Source of the DNA: Cymbomonas tetramitiformis | Lineage: Eukaryota; Chlorophyta; Pyramimonadophyceae; Pyramimonadales; Pyramimonadaceae | Assembly (NCBI GenBank): GCA_001247695.2 | Contig: LGRX02025879.1 | Span: 62,001 to 126,000, forward strand | Length of the DNA stretch: 64,000 nt | Reading direction: 5' to 3' | Shown here: positions 1-12,143 of the stretch, in pieces | Layout of the letters: every line of letters begins with the position of its first letter | How positions within the stretch are numbered: position 1 is the stretch's first letter | The notes under the pieces: generated by a model | Told to the model about the DNA's origin: nothing | Databases searched by the model: none | The model's input: the letters and a program-made list of their open reading frames with translations, nothing else | Position numbers and translations under genes: made by a program

Positions 1-500
1 ATGGTGTGGCAGGTGCTGGTCTCGCCTGGTGACGTGACGCGTTTGATGTAATCGGAATTCGAAAATTCCATAAAGTCGTACGTCGCGGGCGAAGGCCCCC
101 AGCCGTGATAAGCCGTCGCCACGTGCTCCGTAAGATGCAGCTCGTTGCCCGAATGGTTTTGTTACCAGTTCATGTCCATCGGATACCAGAAAATACGGCG
201 TCGCGCGAGCTCCGGGCGCATGCCGCGGGTATGGTCGTAATTGTTGCAGAGTTTGCGCATACCGTTCATGGCCAGTTTCGTGTCGAACACCATGATGTGC
301 CCTACGAGCCTCCCACCTCGGATTTGATGCCCGTCGTTGCCGGCGACAAAGATGGCGTTGCGTATGTTCAGCACGTCGCTCGCGTAATCGGCGGTGATGG
401 AGTTGCGAATGCCGGTGGCCATGTGCATGCTGTTGTTTTGCAGACTGGGGGCGATTTGGATGTTCGTGAAGTGCACGTCAAGCCCCGCGCGTCCCCGAGC
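1..500 (-). pseudogene. Unrecognised protein fragment with one in-frame TAA
   Basis: I do not recognise this protein. A minus-strand frame opens just after a TGA at 501-503 and runs off the left edge of the window. It is broken only by a TAA at 162-164. Composition on both sides of the stop looks like ordinary globular protein: Asn, His, Met and aromatic residues with little repetition, for example MVFDTKLAMNGMRKL before it and HVATAYHGWGPSPATYDF after it. The same frame staying open for more than 50 codons after the stop argues for a recent nonsense mutation. Alternatives are an intron beginning at the GTAAC overlapping the TAA, or stop-codon reassignment. No neighbouring gene helps. A virus-derived or host origin are both possible and I cannot choose. 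Confidence 0.35.
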
Positions 501-503
501 TCA

Positions 504-3500
504 ATTATGAAACAATCAAACCCCGTGAGGGACACTGAGCTCAATGAACGAGATCTAAACCTCAAGAAGGTCCCTGGTATAAAAAATGAAACAACCAAAC
601 ACTCTAATGCGGATTTGTTATTTTGCAAAGTTTTAAAGTTGGGAAGAATGGGGGTTTCTTTTTTAAAAAATCAAAGTTTTTAAGTTGAAATGTTTTGGAA
701 CGTTATTTTTTAAACAAAGTTTCCACATTCCAAAAGTTAAATTTAGTTTCTCAACCCGCACCTCATAACACATTAAGACAGTTTGCCGCACTTTAGATCG
801 CCAAACCCTTTTTTACACGTTTAAACCGGTTTGCAGGATTTTAATAAAAGTTTCTGCGACATGCCAAAACACTTTGATACTTTTACACATTTCTCCCCCA
901 TCGCAATTTAAAACATTTTGCCACCTTTTAAACCTTGCCGCATTCTAAAACTTTAAAACATATTCTTACATTTCAAAACATTCAATTGGGGGAAAGTAGC
1001 ATGCTTTGCATCTTCCAATTCAGAAAAGGAAAGTATGGTATAAGTTTAGTGGCATATAATAGGATTGGGGGCTTGGGTCCTGGTAGCATATTTCAACATA
1101 TTATCAAAATCTTAGGTGGAATTTCGAGAATATGAACATTTTGGGTGCTCAGACGGGAAATTTTAAAAAGAAATGTGCGCAAATTGTGGCAGAGCTGTGA
1201 AGATTCATACAGAATGTTGCAAGGAAAAAATATCAGGGTGACCATGCCATGAGGATGCTCATTGAACATGCACATGCGATTCCATTGCATGACAGATCTG
1301 TGTTTGCTATTCCACAGTGGTAGGAATATTTTCCAGTATAGTTGGCATGAGTGGAAGCCACACAGTCGATTCCGCACCACCGTTCTCGACGGCAATCAAT
1401 CCCAAATCTCCCCCGAAATGGCTGCAACACAGCCATCGACACACTCACGGGAATTAGGAGATATACAACAACAAGATGAGAACACACAATATCAGCCCAC
1501 CAAATCTCCGTCACAACAATATTTTTGCTACCCTCTGTTCGACATGGCAAGAAGAGACAGCAGTATTTCTCGGCAACTGAGCACCGATAATCAGACTTCA
1601 GGAACAGTTAGTGGGATTCTCAGCGCCATACAGCACCGTCCAACTCTCCATTTTGCAATCCTGCCCTCAGGTGTTATCTCAACGGAGAATCGTCGATGTA
1701 AGGGATACACCATCGGCTTCACGGTACAAAGACCAAGGCGCAGCAGCATTTATTATGAAGAAGAAATGCGCGGATATCCAGGCATTGCTATGCGCAGGTA
1801 AACACACCACAGCCATCTCGGATCACCATGCGAGCGAGCTTACCGCGTATACAATCGACTCATGGGCAGACCAAGCCCCATTCCCGCTAAGGGGGGCGGT
1901 ACATGATACCGCCCCCCACTTACATGTCCTCCCCTTGCTGCGTCTGTACCATCCACATATGCCTGCGGGGCCTTGGATGTGCTGGTCACACACACCCACA
2001 CACACAAATGCAAATGCCATATGGCCGTCAAGCTCCCGTCATATCATCTCGCAGCACCCCTCCCAAAAGGGCTCTCACTGCTCCTCACTGGCCACTCTTA
2101 CATCCACCCCTGCCGATGTTCCCCCCCTCCCGGCTCTCACAGAACAAAGCTTCACAAGACTCAGCTGAAATATGGGGCACTAACATCCGGTCAACACAGA
2201 ATGAGATTTCCGGTGGCTCACACAACACGCACAGCAAATGCTACAGGCATGGGCGATGAAGGGGAAGTGAAGAACAAATAGGCAGGAATCAAAGGGCTCC
2301 CCACCTAAATGAAGGGGAAGTGAAGAACATAATAGGCAGGAATCAAAGGGCCCCCCACCTAAATGAAGGGTCGGCACAGGAGCCAAAGGGTGCAAGCAAT
2401 TCGTGTGTCTCCTCGCAGGCATCAGCAACAGCTAATGCGCTGGTCAGATTGAATGGAACAAAAACCTGAATACATATCAGGTAACAAGAAGACTCCGGAA
2501 AAAGTAGCAAAAGTAGCAATAGATCGCCAATGGAGATCACAAATAGGATTACAATAAATTCATCACAACGGATTTAATGAAGATATTGAAAAATGCATTC
2601 AAAAGCATAAACATATTTTCTAACCATAATAGATAAACAAATAGGACAACCCTTTCCGGGTTGTGTGGCTTTTTTTCGGGGGAGCCTAGCCCCCTTATAT
2701 TGTCTAACCATATATTATAAAACAATCATGGTATATTCACAAATGATTAAAAATTCAAGGCGAAAGCGTACTTTTCGTAAGAAAAATTACAAGAAAACGC
2801 CATCACGATTTGCCATTAACAAAAAAATATATACAAAGAGGTGGTACACGCCAGAATGATTCCACAGGAAGCACAGCTGCGCTCGTTTAGGTCAAAGGGG
2901 AGAGCGCCGAGGGAGAGACTAGTGGGAAGGGAAGGGTAGTGGGGGAAGAAAGGGAGGGAGCAGAGGAGAGGTACCACACACAAGATACCCGGACACAGAC
3001 ATGTGACTCGGGCTGACTGTCATGGGAGCCAATCCGCCGCCCTTCCTTGTTGATAACCCGGAAGGTTTGGGATCAGTAGGTGTTTGGGTTACACACCCCC
3101 CTAATATGGAGCCCACAACGTGGAGTCCCTCAGCTTGCCTCGAACCCACCAGAAGGGTTCAAAAACTTCAGCACAACCTTCGAGAAATTTGTCCAGAGGT
3201 ATGCCGTCCGATGCGTTGCACATCAGTGTGAATATTTGAGAATGGAGAAGCAACCTGTAGCAGAATTCGAAGGCGGGGCGCAGGTGCTCTCGCGGCATGC
3301 CAGTACCTGAGCAAGGCACCCCCCTCCCTCATCTATCTCCCCAGTCTCCAGCCATAGCCGTCATAATATGTCATAATCACAGCAAACAGTTACACGATAT
3401 CAGTACATAAAGAGGACAATCCTACAATCGAGTAGCGCGTACGCTTTCGATGTAAAGGGGGGAAATGACTGTTCCAAGACACTTGGGAGGATGACCAAGA

Positions 3501-3710
3501 TGACCAGGATGGCTTCACTGCCACAGATGAGGAATGCAAGGTACGCCATAGCCTCGCGTTCTAGAGTCAACTCTACCTATCACGGATGAGGGAGATATAC
3601 CCAGGTTTGCCTACGAGTACGCGTTTACGGCCAGCAAGAGCCTGCAAACGGTGGAAAGTGCCGCTAACTGCTGGCAAGCACCGGCAAAGAAGGGTCGCCA
3701 ATGCTTGCAC
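504..3710. other. No supported gene; AT-rich intergenic DNA
   Basis: 504-1150 is AT-rich with many A and T runs. 1800-2250 is richer in GC, with short open frames on both strands that show no protein-like conservation. A hairpin (ACAACCC, 5-nt loop, GGGTTGT) followed after 5 nt by a T-run lies near 2645-2670; it resembles an intrinsic terminator but has no gene context here. The expected last exons of the kinase remnant at 3.7 kb were not found in this stretch. Confidence 0.5.
2256..2370. repeat. 53-54 bp tandem repeat, two copies plus a stub
   Basis: The block beginning atgaaggggaagtgaagaac is repeated at 2256 and 2309, and a third partial copy starts at 2363. The two full copies are nearly identical. 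Confidence 0.8.
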
Positions 3711-6506
3711 CTTTATCGATGATGCGGATACCGAGCTCGTTTTTGCCGACACCCACACGCGCCACGATATCCGGCGGTGGAACCTTTGCATCTGCAGCTC
3801 CCCTGAACCCGCTGCCTGATCAACCTCGGTTACACGCTCTCACACCTGGCGCCCTCCCATGCCCCGCGCGCGCCATCTTGCCTTAAAAGAGAAACCTTCT
3901 GGCGCCTCTCGGCAATGGCCGGCAGGAGAGCCGACCTTGATGAGCAGTGGCTGTGGCGTGTAGGGCATTCTTGAACAGCTCCATGAAAACGTGGTTCAGG
4001 TGACTCGGAGCGCACAGCAGCTGGGTGTCGGCAGCCCCTTCCACCAGCACACGAGCCGCTCGTCCGTGCACGCGCTCGCAAATGCCCTGCGCCACAGAGC
4101 AAGGTCCCTTCGTCAGAATCACCCAAAGCCGAAGCACCATTTCAGCAACTGGCGGCGGGGACCTCATCACGTTGCAATGGGCCATAGCGTGCGGTGCTCA
4201 GTCAACAGCTTGGCGCCCTGCACGGGCCCACGTTCGGCATATGTCACATGCACAGCTGAGCGCTTGTACCAGCAACCTGCCTGCTTCTCCTGCAGCACGA
4301 GACACGGCGCTGCATGCGTCATGCGACATTGACGTGCCATTCAAGGCCCCCGGTCGGTGCGGCGTCGACGTGGCGCTTGCTGACGTGGCCCTTCTGGGGC
4401 CTGCGGCATCACCGCGGAGACATGGCTGAGCATGGTTACCTGCGCGATAGGGGCAGCGCCTTCGAGGAGACTGCGTATGGAGACCTCCTTCAGTACCGGG
4501 CCTGCCCGGTCATCCGGCACCTGCTTGCCCGCTCAGCACCTCCTGCTCAGTGGATGCTCCAATAGGCATCCCTCACAACCCAACACCCTTCGACCACCAC
4601 GCCTCTGAACAGCCTTTCCAGCAAAGTGCCAGCCTGGCATAACCGGCAATTGACGTGAAGTGCTCCGACTTCTGCAAGAGACGGAGCGTCTGGCAGAGGG
4701 CGCCGTGAGCAGGAGGGTTCTGCGCACAGAGGGGCCTGAGAGGCTTCAGACGGAGCCACGCGCCTGACCCTCGTTTGCGGAAAGTGCTTCGGCCTGCATC
4801 AGCCTGCGAACAACGGAGAGACACCCGCCGATCGCACTCGAAGGGACGGCCAAGCATGCAGTGCCGTCAGAGGCAGCGCCATGGGCTACATCTGAAACTG
4901 CCATCTACCGGAGAGGAACCGGCTGTGTATCATCAGATCTTGATGAAGGCAGTCGGCGTAAGGGGCAATGTGGGTTTTGCAACATCAGCATTTTTCTCCT
5001 TGCACAGCGAATGCTGACGACTTCAGTGTATAGTGTCAAGGCCCAACGTGGGAGTAACATGAGAGTGCTCGTAACTTGCGAACGGTTGCATAGCGTTTCA
5101 CGAAGAAAAACTCTTTTACCGGTGCCGTGCTCATAAAGCGAAGTTTGGTCCACAAGAGAAAGGTAACGGTCTTCAAGAGATGATGACTGAGGCCTGAGGG
5201 TGGAGGAGCGCTTCTGCTAGGCGACACGCGTGTGGCGGAATAAACATGCGATCCCCACCAATGCCGAAGATGTCGCTTGCTCTGAGAAAGCTTGATGCAC
5301 TTCATGCGGGGCTATGCATGTCGGCTTCTAGTCCATATAATTTCGCTCTGGCACTTATTTGGATATCGAGTTTTGAACAAATGCCATTCTCGTCAACACC
5401 ACTGGTCAGCGGGCAGCCCTCCACACGACACAGGTTCATTTGCGTTTCTCGAAGATCAGATGTGCCTCGACTCTCTGAGGAAAGGTGTCATACCGCTGCG
5501 CCTGTCTCATCAAAAGCAGAGAGCCTATACGACAGCTCAACACGTCCGTCAGTTGCTGATTGACCTGTGTCGCGTCACTCGCTCTTTGCGCCTGCGAAGA
5601 ATAGTTTAAAGAGAACGTCAAAGCTCGATACCACCACCCGCCAATAAACAGAGAGCGCGCGTCTCCAAGCAGACTAGTGCGAGTCACCCGCCGATAAAGA
5701 GAAACAGACTACCTCTCAGAAGATTTGTGCAAGCCACCAGCCGAGAAAGAGAAAGTGAAAGAGAACGTCCCTCAGCAGGATTGTAAGATTGGTGGATGCG
5801 GTCTTTTCTTCAGTGTTATTTGGCGCAGTGTCACTGTCTAAGGTTAAATCATAAGACCGGACTATCGTCTAGGCGGGCTTCCACGGCAAATCCAAGTCGC
5901 GCTCAGATGTTCTCTTCGAATCATCGGGTTCTACTTTACGCGCATCTCTCTTCTGCGCTTTGAGTGTTGTCTCAAACTTAGGTTGCTACAAATATGAAGG
6001 GTCTGATTCAATCCAGGTTGAGTCAGCATCCTGGCTTCAATGCTCAGGGGAAAGGAAAGTTTTTAGGGGACACTGCAAAAGTTCTTCGTTTTAGTTATGG
6101 AGGACCTGAAATGCTTTGACGCCCTCCATAAGCTCCTGCTCAAAGGTGCCGTGCATCGCCGTCACGCCATGCAGCTGTCGGGAGCCCGTGTAGAAAGACT
6201 TTGGGTCACGTCTGTTTCGAGCAAAGTGTAGTCTCATTAGTTGGTCGCAATTGGCGAAGGGAGTGCCATCTCGCTTCGAAGCGATATTAGTTTCAAAGTT
6301 AGCGACTGTACACTTATCGTTCCACTTGGACATTAAAGGAAATGGATCTTTACCTTCGCAGGCTGACTAAGTTTTCGTGCAGCAAGTTGAAAGTCTCGAG
6401 ATGCATTTGTTGTAAGAGGGTGGTTGAGAAAGGAAGCATGCTCAGCCGTCGATGTTGTTGTGCTGTGCGTACGCAGAGCTCCTCATGCGCGAGTATTGCG
6501 GCCGAC
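3711..6506 (-). pseudogene. PDK/BCKDK-family mitochondrial kinase, partial intron-containing gene
   Basis: This looks like a pyruvate dehydrogenase kinase / branched-chain ketoacid dehydrogenase kinase family gene, which in known members phosphorylates an E1 subunit in the mitochondrial matrix. Five exons can be read on the minus strand. Exon 6506-6354 holds the family N-terminal motif (here EELCVRTAQQHRRLSMLPF), with acceptor ttcag and donor AAG/gtaaag. Exon 6211-6106 contains a Met-Glu-Gly-Val segment. Exon 5591-5494 contains SCRIGSLLLMRQ. Exon 4086-3936 contains APSHLNHVFMELFKNALHAT, the N-box of the GHKL ATPase fold. Exon 3791-3711 contains LGIRIIDKG, the D-x-G box. Phases agree at three junctions (6354/6211, 6106/5591, 3936/3791). 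At least one exon between 5494 and 4087 is unresolved, and the first exon and the C-terminal glycine-rich ATP-lid exons were not found. It may therefore be truncated or decayed. PDK and BCKDK cannot be told apart from these pieces. Confidence 0.6.
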
Positions 6507-7513
6507 CTGAAAGTGCGAAACAAGAAGAGATTTTCAAGCAAGGACTCGTGACGTAATAAGGATGTGATGCAGACCGCGCTGAGCTAAACTTTCGAAGCAA
6601 ATCTCCTGATGCCCATAGTGATTTCTTCGAACTTTATGATTCAAAACACAAGTTCCTACCTGTCTAAAATGATATTGTGCTTCACTTTGGAACTAGCTTT
6701 GACAACAGAACTAGAACCTGCAGGAAGAAAATAAATATCATATGTATTCCTCGTACCTCGGATGCTTGGTGTGGATTAGACTCTGCATGTCGGCAAGTGT
6801 CAGCCTGACAGCACGCCTAAGTGAAAATATTCGCAACTGATCCATAAGGCAGCTTGAATTTTCTTAAGTTTCTCAAATGCTTTGTACGCGTAATCTCTTG
6901 CCTAAACCACAAGCGTACGCCTGTACCGACTTGTACGCCAGTCTTGTTATTTATGTGTTTATCTTGGACTTATACCCTAGGCATAAGACAGGAGTGGTAG
7001 TCAAGCTATTTGATTGCTATTGCACCTAGACTTCTGCCCTACCCTAAACCGATCCTTCAGAGATTATATTTCACTTTCGACTTTACGTTGGACTTTTCAA
7101 CCGAGACTCGCTCTTGTCTGTCCTTAATTTGTGCGTGCGTGACATGAGCGTTCTCTTCTGACAAGTGTTTGAGCTGGCTGACAAGGATCCAGCTGTCCGA
7201 TTGGCACGCGAAGGCATGTTGAAAATAATTGAAAAGAGAAGTAACGTTCGGCTTCGATAGGGCTCTACAGTAGTGCTGTGACTCTGACTGCTGGTGCTGG
7301 TGATCAGATATTATGAAATTGATAATAAAAATAATAATAATATTTGTATAATTATTTGTATTTGTAATTGTATAATAACATGAAGGCGCGGTGCTTTGGA
7401 CCCTCCCGTCTCCTCTCCTGTATCAATATGCAATTACACAATGTCGAATAGCCTAAAGGGGGGTGTCACGCTAACACGGTTGTATCACGATTGCCAAAAT
7501 GAAATGACACATA
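6507..7513. other. No supported gene
   Basis: This stretch lies upstream of the kinase remnant on the minus strand and would hold its first exon and promoter if present. I could not identify either. There is an AT-rich run (TAATAATAAT-like) near 7315-7380. Confidence 0.4.
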
Positions 7514-7585
7514 TGATAGAACAGGTGAAAATAGGTATATATTTGTGTGAATATATATATATAACTATTTCACTGCAACAGGAAC

Positions 7586-7827
7586 TGCGAGGAAGACAGA
7601 TACGCTGTCCGGCTAAGCTCGCTGAGCATCAAACTGATAATCACATAAACAGTGTCTGGCCGAGGCTTTATGCTCTCGGAAACCCAGACAGTGAAGCAAG
7701 ACTGTACTACTGTACTGTACTACTGTACAGTACAGTGCTAGGATGTCACGGACACGATACGGAAGCAGGGTCAGGCTAGGGGCTAGTCAGAGCCCATAAT
7801 AACTAAGCCTAAACCCGAAGTCCAGCA
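7586..7827 (-). repeat. 3' LTR of the gag-only element
   Basis: Identical by eye to 11721-11962 over 242 bp. It ends in TG/CA on the minus strand. An internal palindromic run of TACTGTAC words lies near 7707-7735. Confidence 0.9.
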
Positions 7828-8012
7828 CACCACCCGTGGGTGTGACTACCTAGCAAAGCAGGTACAGGATATACAGCCACGAGACAATAAACAAACACCT
7901 AACATTCACTTCGGTGGAAACCGATCACTTCTAGCTGGGTGCCGGGGTCTTGACCCGGTCATCCCACTACTGGGCTAAAGCTAATCAAGCTGCCAGGACA
8001 ATTGAAGCAAAC

Positions 8013-11000
8013 TCAACCACTTTGAGGCTGGTCAGCAGAGCTGAGTTCAGCGATCGGGATGCAAGCACGGAAGAATCCCGAAGTGAATTGTAAGCTGTCT
8101 GTTGCAAATTGAGCACCACCAGACCCAAGCGGGCAAGGTGGATCCACAGCAGAATGTAAAGTAACCGAAGAACTTAAACAAGTAGACCCCCACGGCGGTT
8201 TGAGCATTGAAGAAGCACACATAAGAACCCCATCGTCTGGCGGCCAATCACGGATGTCTGCAGCACCAAGTGGTGGAATCGAATGGCTACTGCCCGGCAG
8301 TACTTGTAATAGTACTGAAATCGTGTTCAGTACTATTACAAGTACTGAGTCCCCGCGAATTTTTTCAGGCATCTCCGTTGGTTCGGTTGGGCTACCATCC
8401 ATATCTTGGCACATTTATGACCTAAACTAACTTGCCATATGCTCCATTGGTCGATATTCCACTTGGAGGCTTCTCACTGGACGTATATAACACAATGGGC
8501 AGTGATTTTCCGGATTACCTGCTTGACAAATATGTCGAAAATGACATGCCTCTTTCAATATTTTTTTTCAAGCACACCACACCGCCGAATCAAGTGGGAA
8601 AGCATTCAAATTGAAGGCAGACATCATATCATATCATGTGTGGGTCATAGGTCCCGTTGGCATAGAGTGATTGGTTCCACAACCACTGTGATGCAGACCA
8701 TTGGGTTTGGGTGTGCGGAAAATGATATGTTTGAGGGGCCGCCAACAACCACGCTTGGCGATAGGAATGACGCATTTAATGCATGCTATGCATATGGAAA
8801 GGCCATGAGCAAGTAAATTTGTCATCTATACATGTATATCGAATTTTAGAAGCCTTCACGACCGCCATACTGTGACTTATGTTCTTATGTCACACGTTCG
8901 CGCGGAGCCAATTCAATAATTTTCGTCCTTGAAAAAAGCGAATTTCGGATTTCTGGCGGGTGTGGGTCATATTCCATCACCGCGCGGGCCCAAATTCATA
9001 TCAATCACGCAAGTGACTCGCTAGATATCTTCAATACCTTCCAATATCGAAACATGATGGTTGGTTTGACCTCCAAGGCCTCGCATGAGGGTCTCTCAAG
9101 GGTTATAGTGTTCAGTACTTGTAACAGTACTGAGCAAAATAAATTATTTTCAGGCATTTTACCCATCGAAAGCGCGCTCAAAATACACCACCTTAAACTT
9201 GATGGTGGCATGTATACACGTTTTCAGAAATTCAAAAGGGTCATAAATGAATTTTCTGAGATGTGGTTTGACCTATATGACCAAGTTTAATGCCGGCTAC
9301 GTCTATTTTACTACGGTACTTGTAACAGTACTGAAGCTCCGGGCAGTAGCCACGAAGCAAAGAGATCTCCAGTAAACCGACGGACGGTGACTCCGGGCTC
9401 AACCAGGCCCCTGTCACCACCGCCCACGGCAACCAGAGACGCCGTAGCGCTGGCCAGTAGAGAACAGCAAAGCACCGAAGACATCAATGCACACCGGAGA
9501 AAGCTCGGCGGAGCCCGCGGCCGGTACACCGGAGCTGCTGCTGGCGATGCTCCCCCGTCAGCAAGGTCAGAGTCAGAGCCATGCTCAAGAGTGCCGAAGG
9601 AGCCAAAAGCCACTCGCTGCCCGCCGTCAGATTCATCGTCAGAGCCTTGGTCATTGTCAGAGACCTCAAAGCCAATGCCAGAAGCCTCAATCCTCATGCC
9701 AGCAAACAGCGGAGCCGGTGCAGAGTCGCCAAGCTGGAGTGACGGGACAGAGCCAGGCAAGCCGAGAGAGCCAGGGACAACCACTGGCGGGTCATGAGCC
9801 GCAGGCACACCACCAGCCACGAGTGCAGAGGGATGCCGAACCGCAGGCGGTGGCGGAATCGAGCCCCGTGCACCCGAGTGGAATGTGGCCAGACCAAACT
9901 GAGCCATGCCGTCCTCGTCAGCTGCCGCATCCTGAGCGGAAGCCGCCGCATCCTGAAAGTGCCGCAGAGATGTGGGCTCAGCCGGCACAAAAGAATGTGC
10001 CGACAGCTCGACCACCTCCGGGCGACCCTCCATCGCGCAGAGCGACTCGAAGGCATGTTCATCCCCAGCGTCATAGAAACGCTTGAAACGAACAGCCAAG
10101 CAGTCAGTCTCATAATAGTTCTCAACTGCACCACAGTAGTGGGCAGACTGAGGACCGCCGTTGGGGCATTCAGCATGCCAGTGCTTCAAACCACTCTGTG
10201 CACACTCCGCATTTCTGCAGTGAGGCACGAAGGCACCGCTCTTCTTGTCAAACGAGACAGGAGGAGCGGTGCCAAGTGGCTTAACACCAGCACGATGATG
10301 CTTAGCAGCAGAGCGGGTAAGGTGCTTGCCCGCAGGCGGTGCCCCTTCCCGCTTCTGCCGCTTCAGGTCACGAATGTCCTGCTGCATGCGCTCCAGCTGC
10401 TTCTGCAGACTGGACAACGCCGCAGCCAGGTCAGACGCGCCATCGCCGAAAGACAAAGCAGAAACAGGGGTGCCAGAGACTTTCAGGCCGTGGCGGAACT
10501 GCTCCCGCACACGAGCCTGGATAGTCAGAAGAGACACTCCCTGCCGCTGGTCAGCCCGAGCCAGAGAATTAGCCAATTCACGATACAGTGCCGAGTTGCC
10601 GAGAGCCTTGAGAAACTGCCGCTTCACCGCGTCCTCTTCTGGCAAGTTGTGGGAACGCTGAACGTCCCGCAACAGGCCATTGAACTCACGGATTTCACGG
10701 TCAGGATCTCCGCTGCTGGGGATGCGAACCGCCAGCAGCGACTCAAAAGAGTCAAAGGGCTCTGAGCGCTCCTGGAGCATGCGTACCACTTCAAGGGCAG
10801 CACGCTTGCCATCTCCAGGAACGTCAGACCCAGAGGCCTCAAGCCAGTCACGAGCAGGCGAGCCAGGGCGAGCCAGAAACGTCAGAGCCGAAAGCAGCAA
10901 TTCGTTGCCCTCATGCCTAGCCGCAACAGTCATGTCAGTCAGGTCAAAGAGGGGAGCAAGTGCCTGCGACTGGAGAAGAAATTGTGCCCGAAGCTCATGC

Positions 11001-11281
11001 ATGATCTGCGAAAAAATGTCGACTGCGTCGGACTCCGTACCAGCGAAGCGGTCTGACATGTCTCCGAGAATCTTCGTGGCAACGATTTTTGCAACCTTTC
11101 TGTCAAAATTGTCGCGAGCAAGCTGTTGACATTTGTCGAGAACCTCCCTCGCAGCTGCGGTGGACGGAGCTGGCAGCTGCGGGGTGTGTGGTGTCGCAGT
11201 GTGCTGCGCACCCACATCATCAAAAATCGTCTCTAATCTACGGACGCGTGACCGCGTCATTCTATTTGCTGTGGTAACCAT
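8013..11281 (-). CDS. Gag polyprotein of the gag-only LTR element, interrupted by a TIR transposon
   Basis: The frame runs from ATG at 11281 (MVTTANRMTRSRVRRLETIF) to the transposon at 9352, and resumes after it at 8283, ending with a stop at 8013. I chose this start because the upstream extension to 11521 is low-quality Cys/Phe-rich sequence. Features in order: an acidic/alanine N-terminus, a helical capsid-like region (about residues 50-280), a coiled stretch (SSLQKQLERMQQDIRDLKRQ), a Cys/His cluster (HCRNAECAQSGLKHWHAEC) that may bind zinc as a nucleocapsid, and a Ser/Asp-rich tail. Codons read straight across the CGAA duplication: the frame is continuous if 8284-9352 and one duplicate are ignored. 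No enzymatic domain is present. Assignment to gag rests on position, the coiled coil and the Cys/His cluster, not on recognised homology. Confidence 0.65.
8284..9352. mobile_element. TIR transposon A (family TGGCTACTRCCC), 1069 bp, non-autonomous
   Basis: The ends are TGGCTACTGCCCGG, inverted at both sides, flanked by the 4-bp duplication CGAA (8280-8283 and 9353-9356). Subterminal hairpins built from AGTACTTGTAACAGTACT-type palindromes occur at 8296-8350, about 9112 and about 9316. The right half matches, inverted, the left part of element B at 14.06 kb. It lies inside the gag frame of the 4.4-kb retroelement. No transposase frame was seen. Confidence 0.85.
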
Positions 11282-11701
11282 GATAGAGAGACAGGGGAAA
11301 GGTCGAGCTAAGCAGGGCGATGGTGTAAAAACTGTCACAGCGGCCAGATACTCCGTAGAAGTCTCAGCAGAACAGACTGAAAAATTACAGGTCGTAAGCG
11401 GAAGATTGAGAGTGGCCAAAAATTCACAACGTGTGGAGCGTCCTCGCCAGGGCCAGTGGCGCACGATGCAGATCAACTCTCGCTGCGACGATACTGCTGT
11501 AAAATAAAAACAATCCGCCACAAACTGATCTCCTACGCAGCGAAGGCGAGCACAACGCGTGCCGCCATCACTGCCATGTCAAAAGGCCATACCGCGAGAA
11601 TGATACACCACCGCCCAAGTGGGCGCTCAACCCCTCCTACGTCCTACTTAGCCGAACATGGCAACAGCAAGGCGCTGCGCCATCATCAGAATCACCGGAA
11701 A

Positions 11702-11715
11702 GCCGGTGCGGGCCA
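11702..11715 (-). other. Candidate primer-binding site of the gag-only element
   Basis: Five bases inside the 5' LTR on the minus strand the sequence reads TGGCCCGCACCGGC. The TGG start is what pairing with a tRNA CCA end would require. The tRNA is not identified. Confidence 0.35.
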
Positions 11716-11720
11716 TAACC

Positions 11721-11962
11721 TGCGAGGAAGACAGATACGCTGTCCGGCTAAGCTCGCTGAGCATCAAACTGATAATCACATAAACAGTGTCTGGCCGAGG
11801 CTTTATGCTCTCGGAAACCCAGACAGTGAAGCAAGACTGTACTACTGTACTGTACTACTGTACAGTACAGTGCTAGGATGTCACGGACACGATACGGAAG
11901 CAGGGTCAGGCTAGGGGCTAGTCAGAGCCCATAATAACTAAGCCTAAACCCGAAGTCCAGCA
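11721..11962 (-). repeat. 5' LTR of the gag-only element
   Basis: Identical by eye to 7586-7827. On the minus strand it begins TGCTGGACTTC and ends CTTCCTCGCA. Confidence 0.9.
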
Positions 11963-12143
11963 GGAACTCAGAAGGCAGTGCTGGAAACCGGTGATAACAA
12001 ACTAATAGAAAGATTACGGCAGTGAGCTTTCTAGCAAGTCGGTGTCAGACGGTGACACACGACCAGTGACACACGCAGCAAGGGGTGATACTAGGAGAAG
12101 CAGGCCCCCATACAGTGGGGGGGACGAATCGGCTTCCCCGTGA

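Larger units (their letters stand above)
7586..11962 (-). mobile_element. Gag-only LTR retrotransposon (TR-GAG-like), complete, 4.38 kb
   Basis: Two 242-bp LTRs (7586-7827 and 11721-11962) read as identical base for base and have TG...CA ends. The element is flanked by the 5-bp duplication GGAAC (7581-7585 and 11963-11967). The internal region carries one long minus-strand gag frame and no reverse transcriptase, protease or integrase that I can see. It must therefore be mobilised in trans. LTR identity implies recent insertion. The insertion is confirmed by the uninterrupted R1 copy at 13.7 kb. A TIR transposon (8284-9352) later inserted into its gag. Confidence 0.9.
7514..12143. repeat. Repeat R1, copy 1, split by the LTR element at 7586-11962
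   Basis: The left part (7514-7585) and the right part (11963-12143) together match the continuous copy at 13732-13980. The join occurs exactly at the GGAAC target duplication of the inserted element. R1 begins near TGATAGAACAGG and ends near TTCCCCGTGA. A further fragment with the same left motif lies near 12226. I see no reading frame in R1; it may be a solo LTR or another short repeat. Confidence 0.8.

Noticed and set aside
162..164. Evidence for an alternative genetic code (TAA = Gln)
   Set aside because: One case only; the retroelement frames give no independent support and several lesions elsewhere look like ordinary mutations.
2645..2670. Bacterial intrinsic terminator
   Set aside because: A hairpin plus T-run occurs by chance in AT-rich eukaryotic DNA and there is no upstream gene.
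9387..10765. Plus-strand ORFs opposite gag (up to 323 codons)
   Set aside because: Shadows of the minus-strand gag frame in GC-rich coding DNA.
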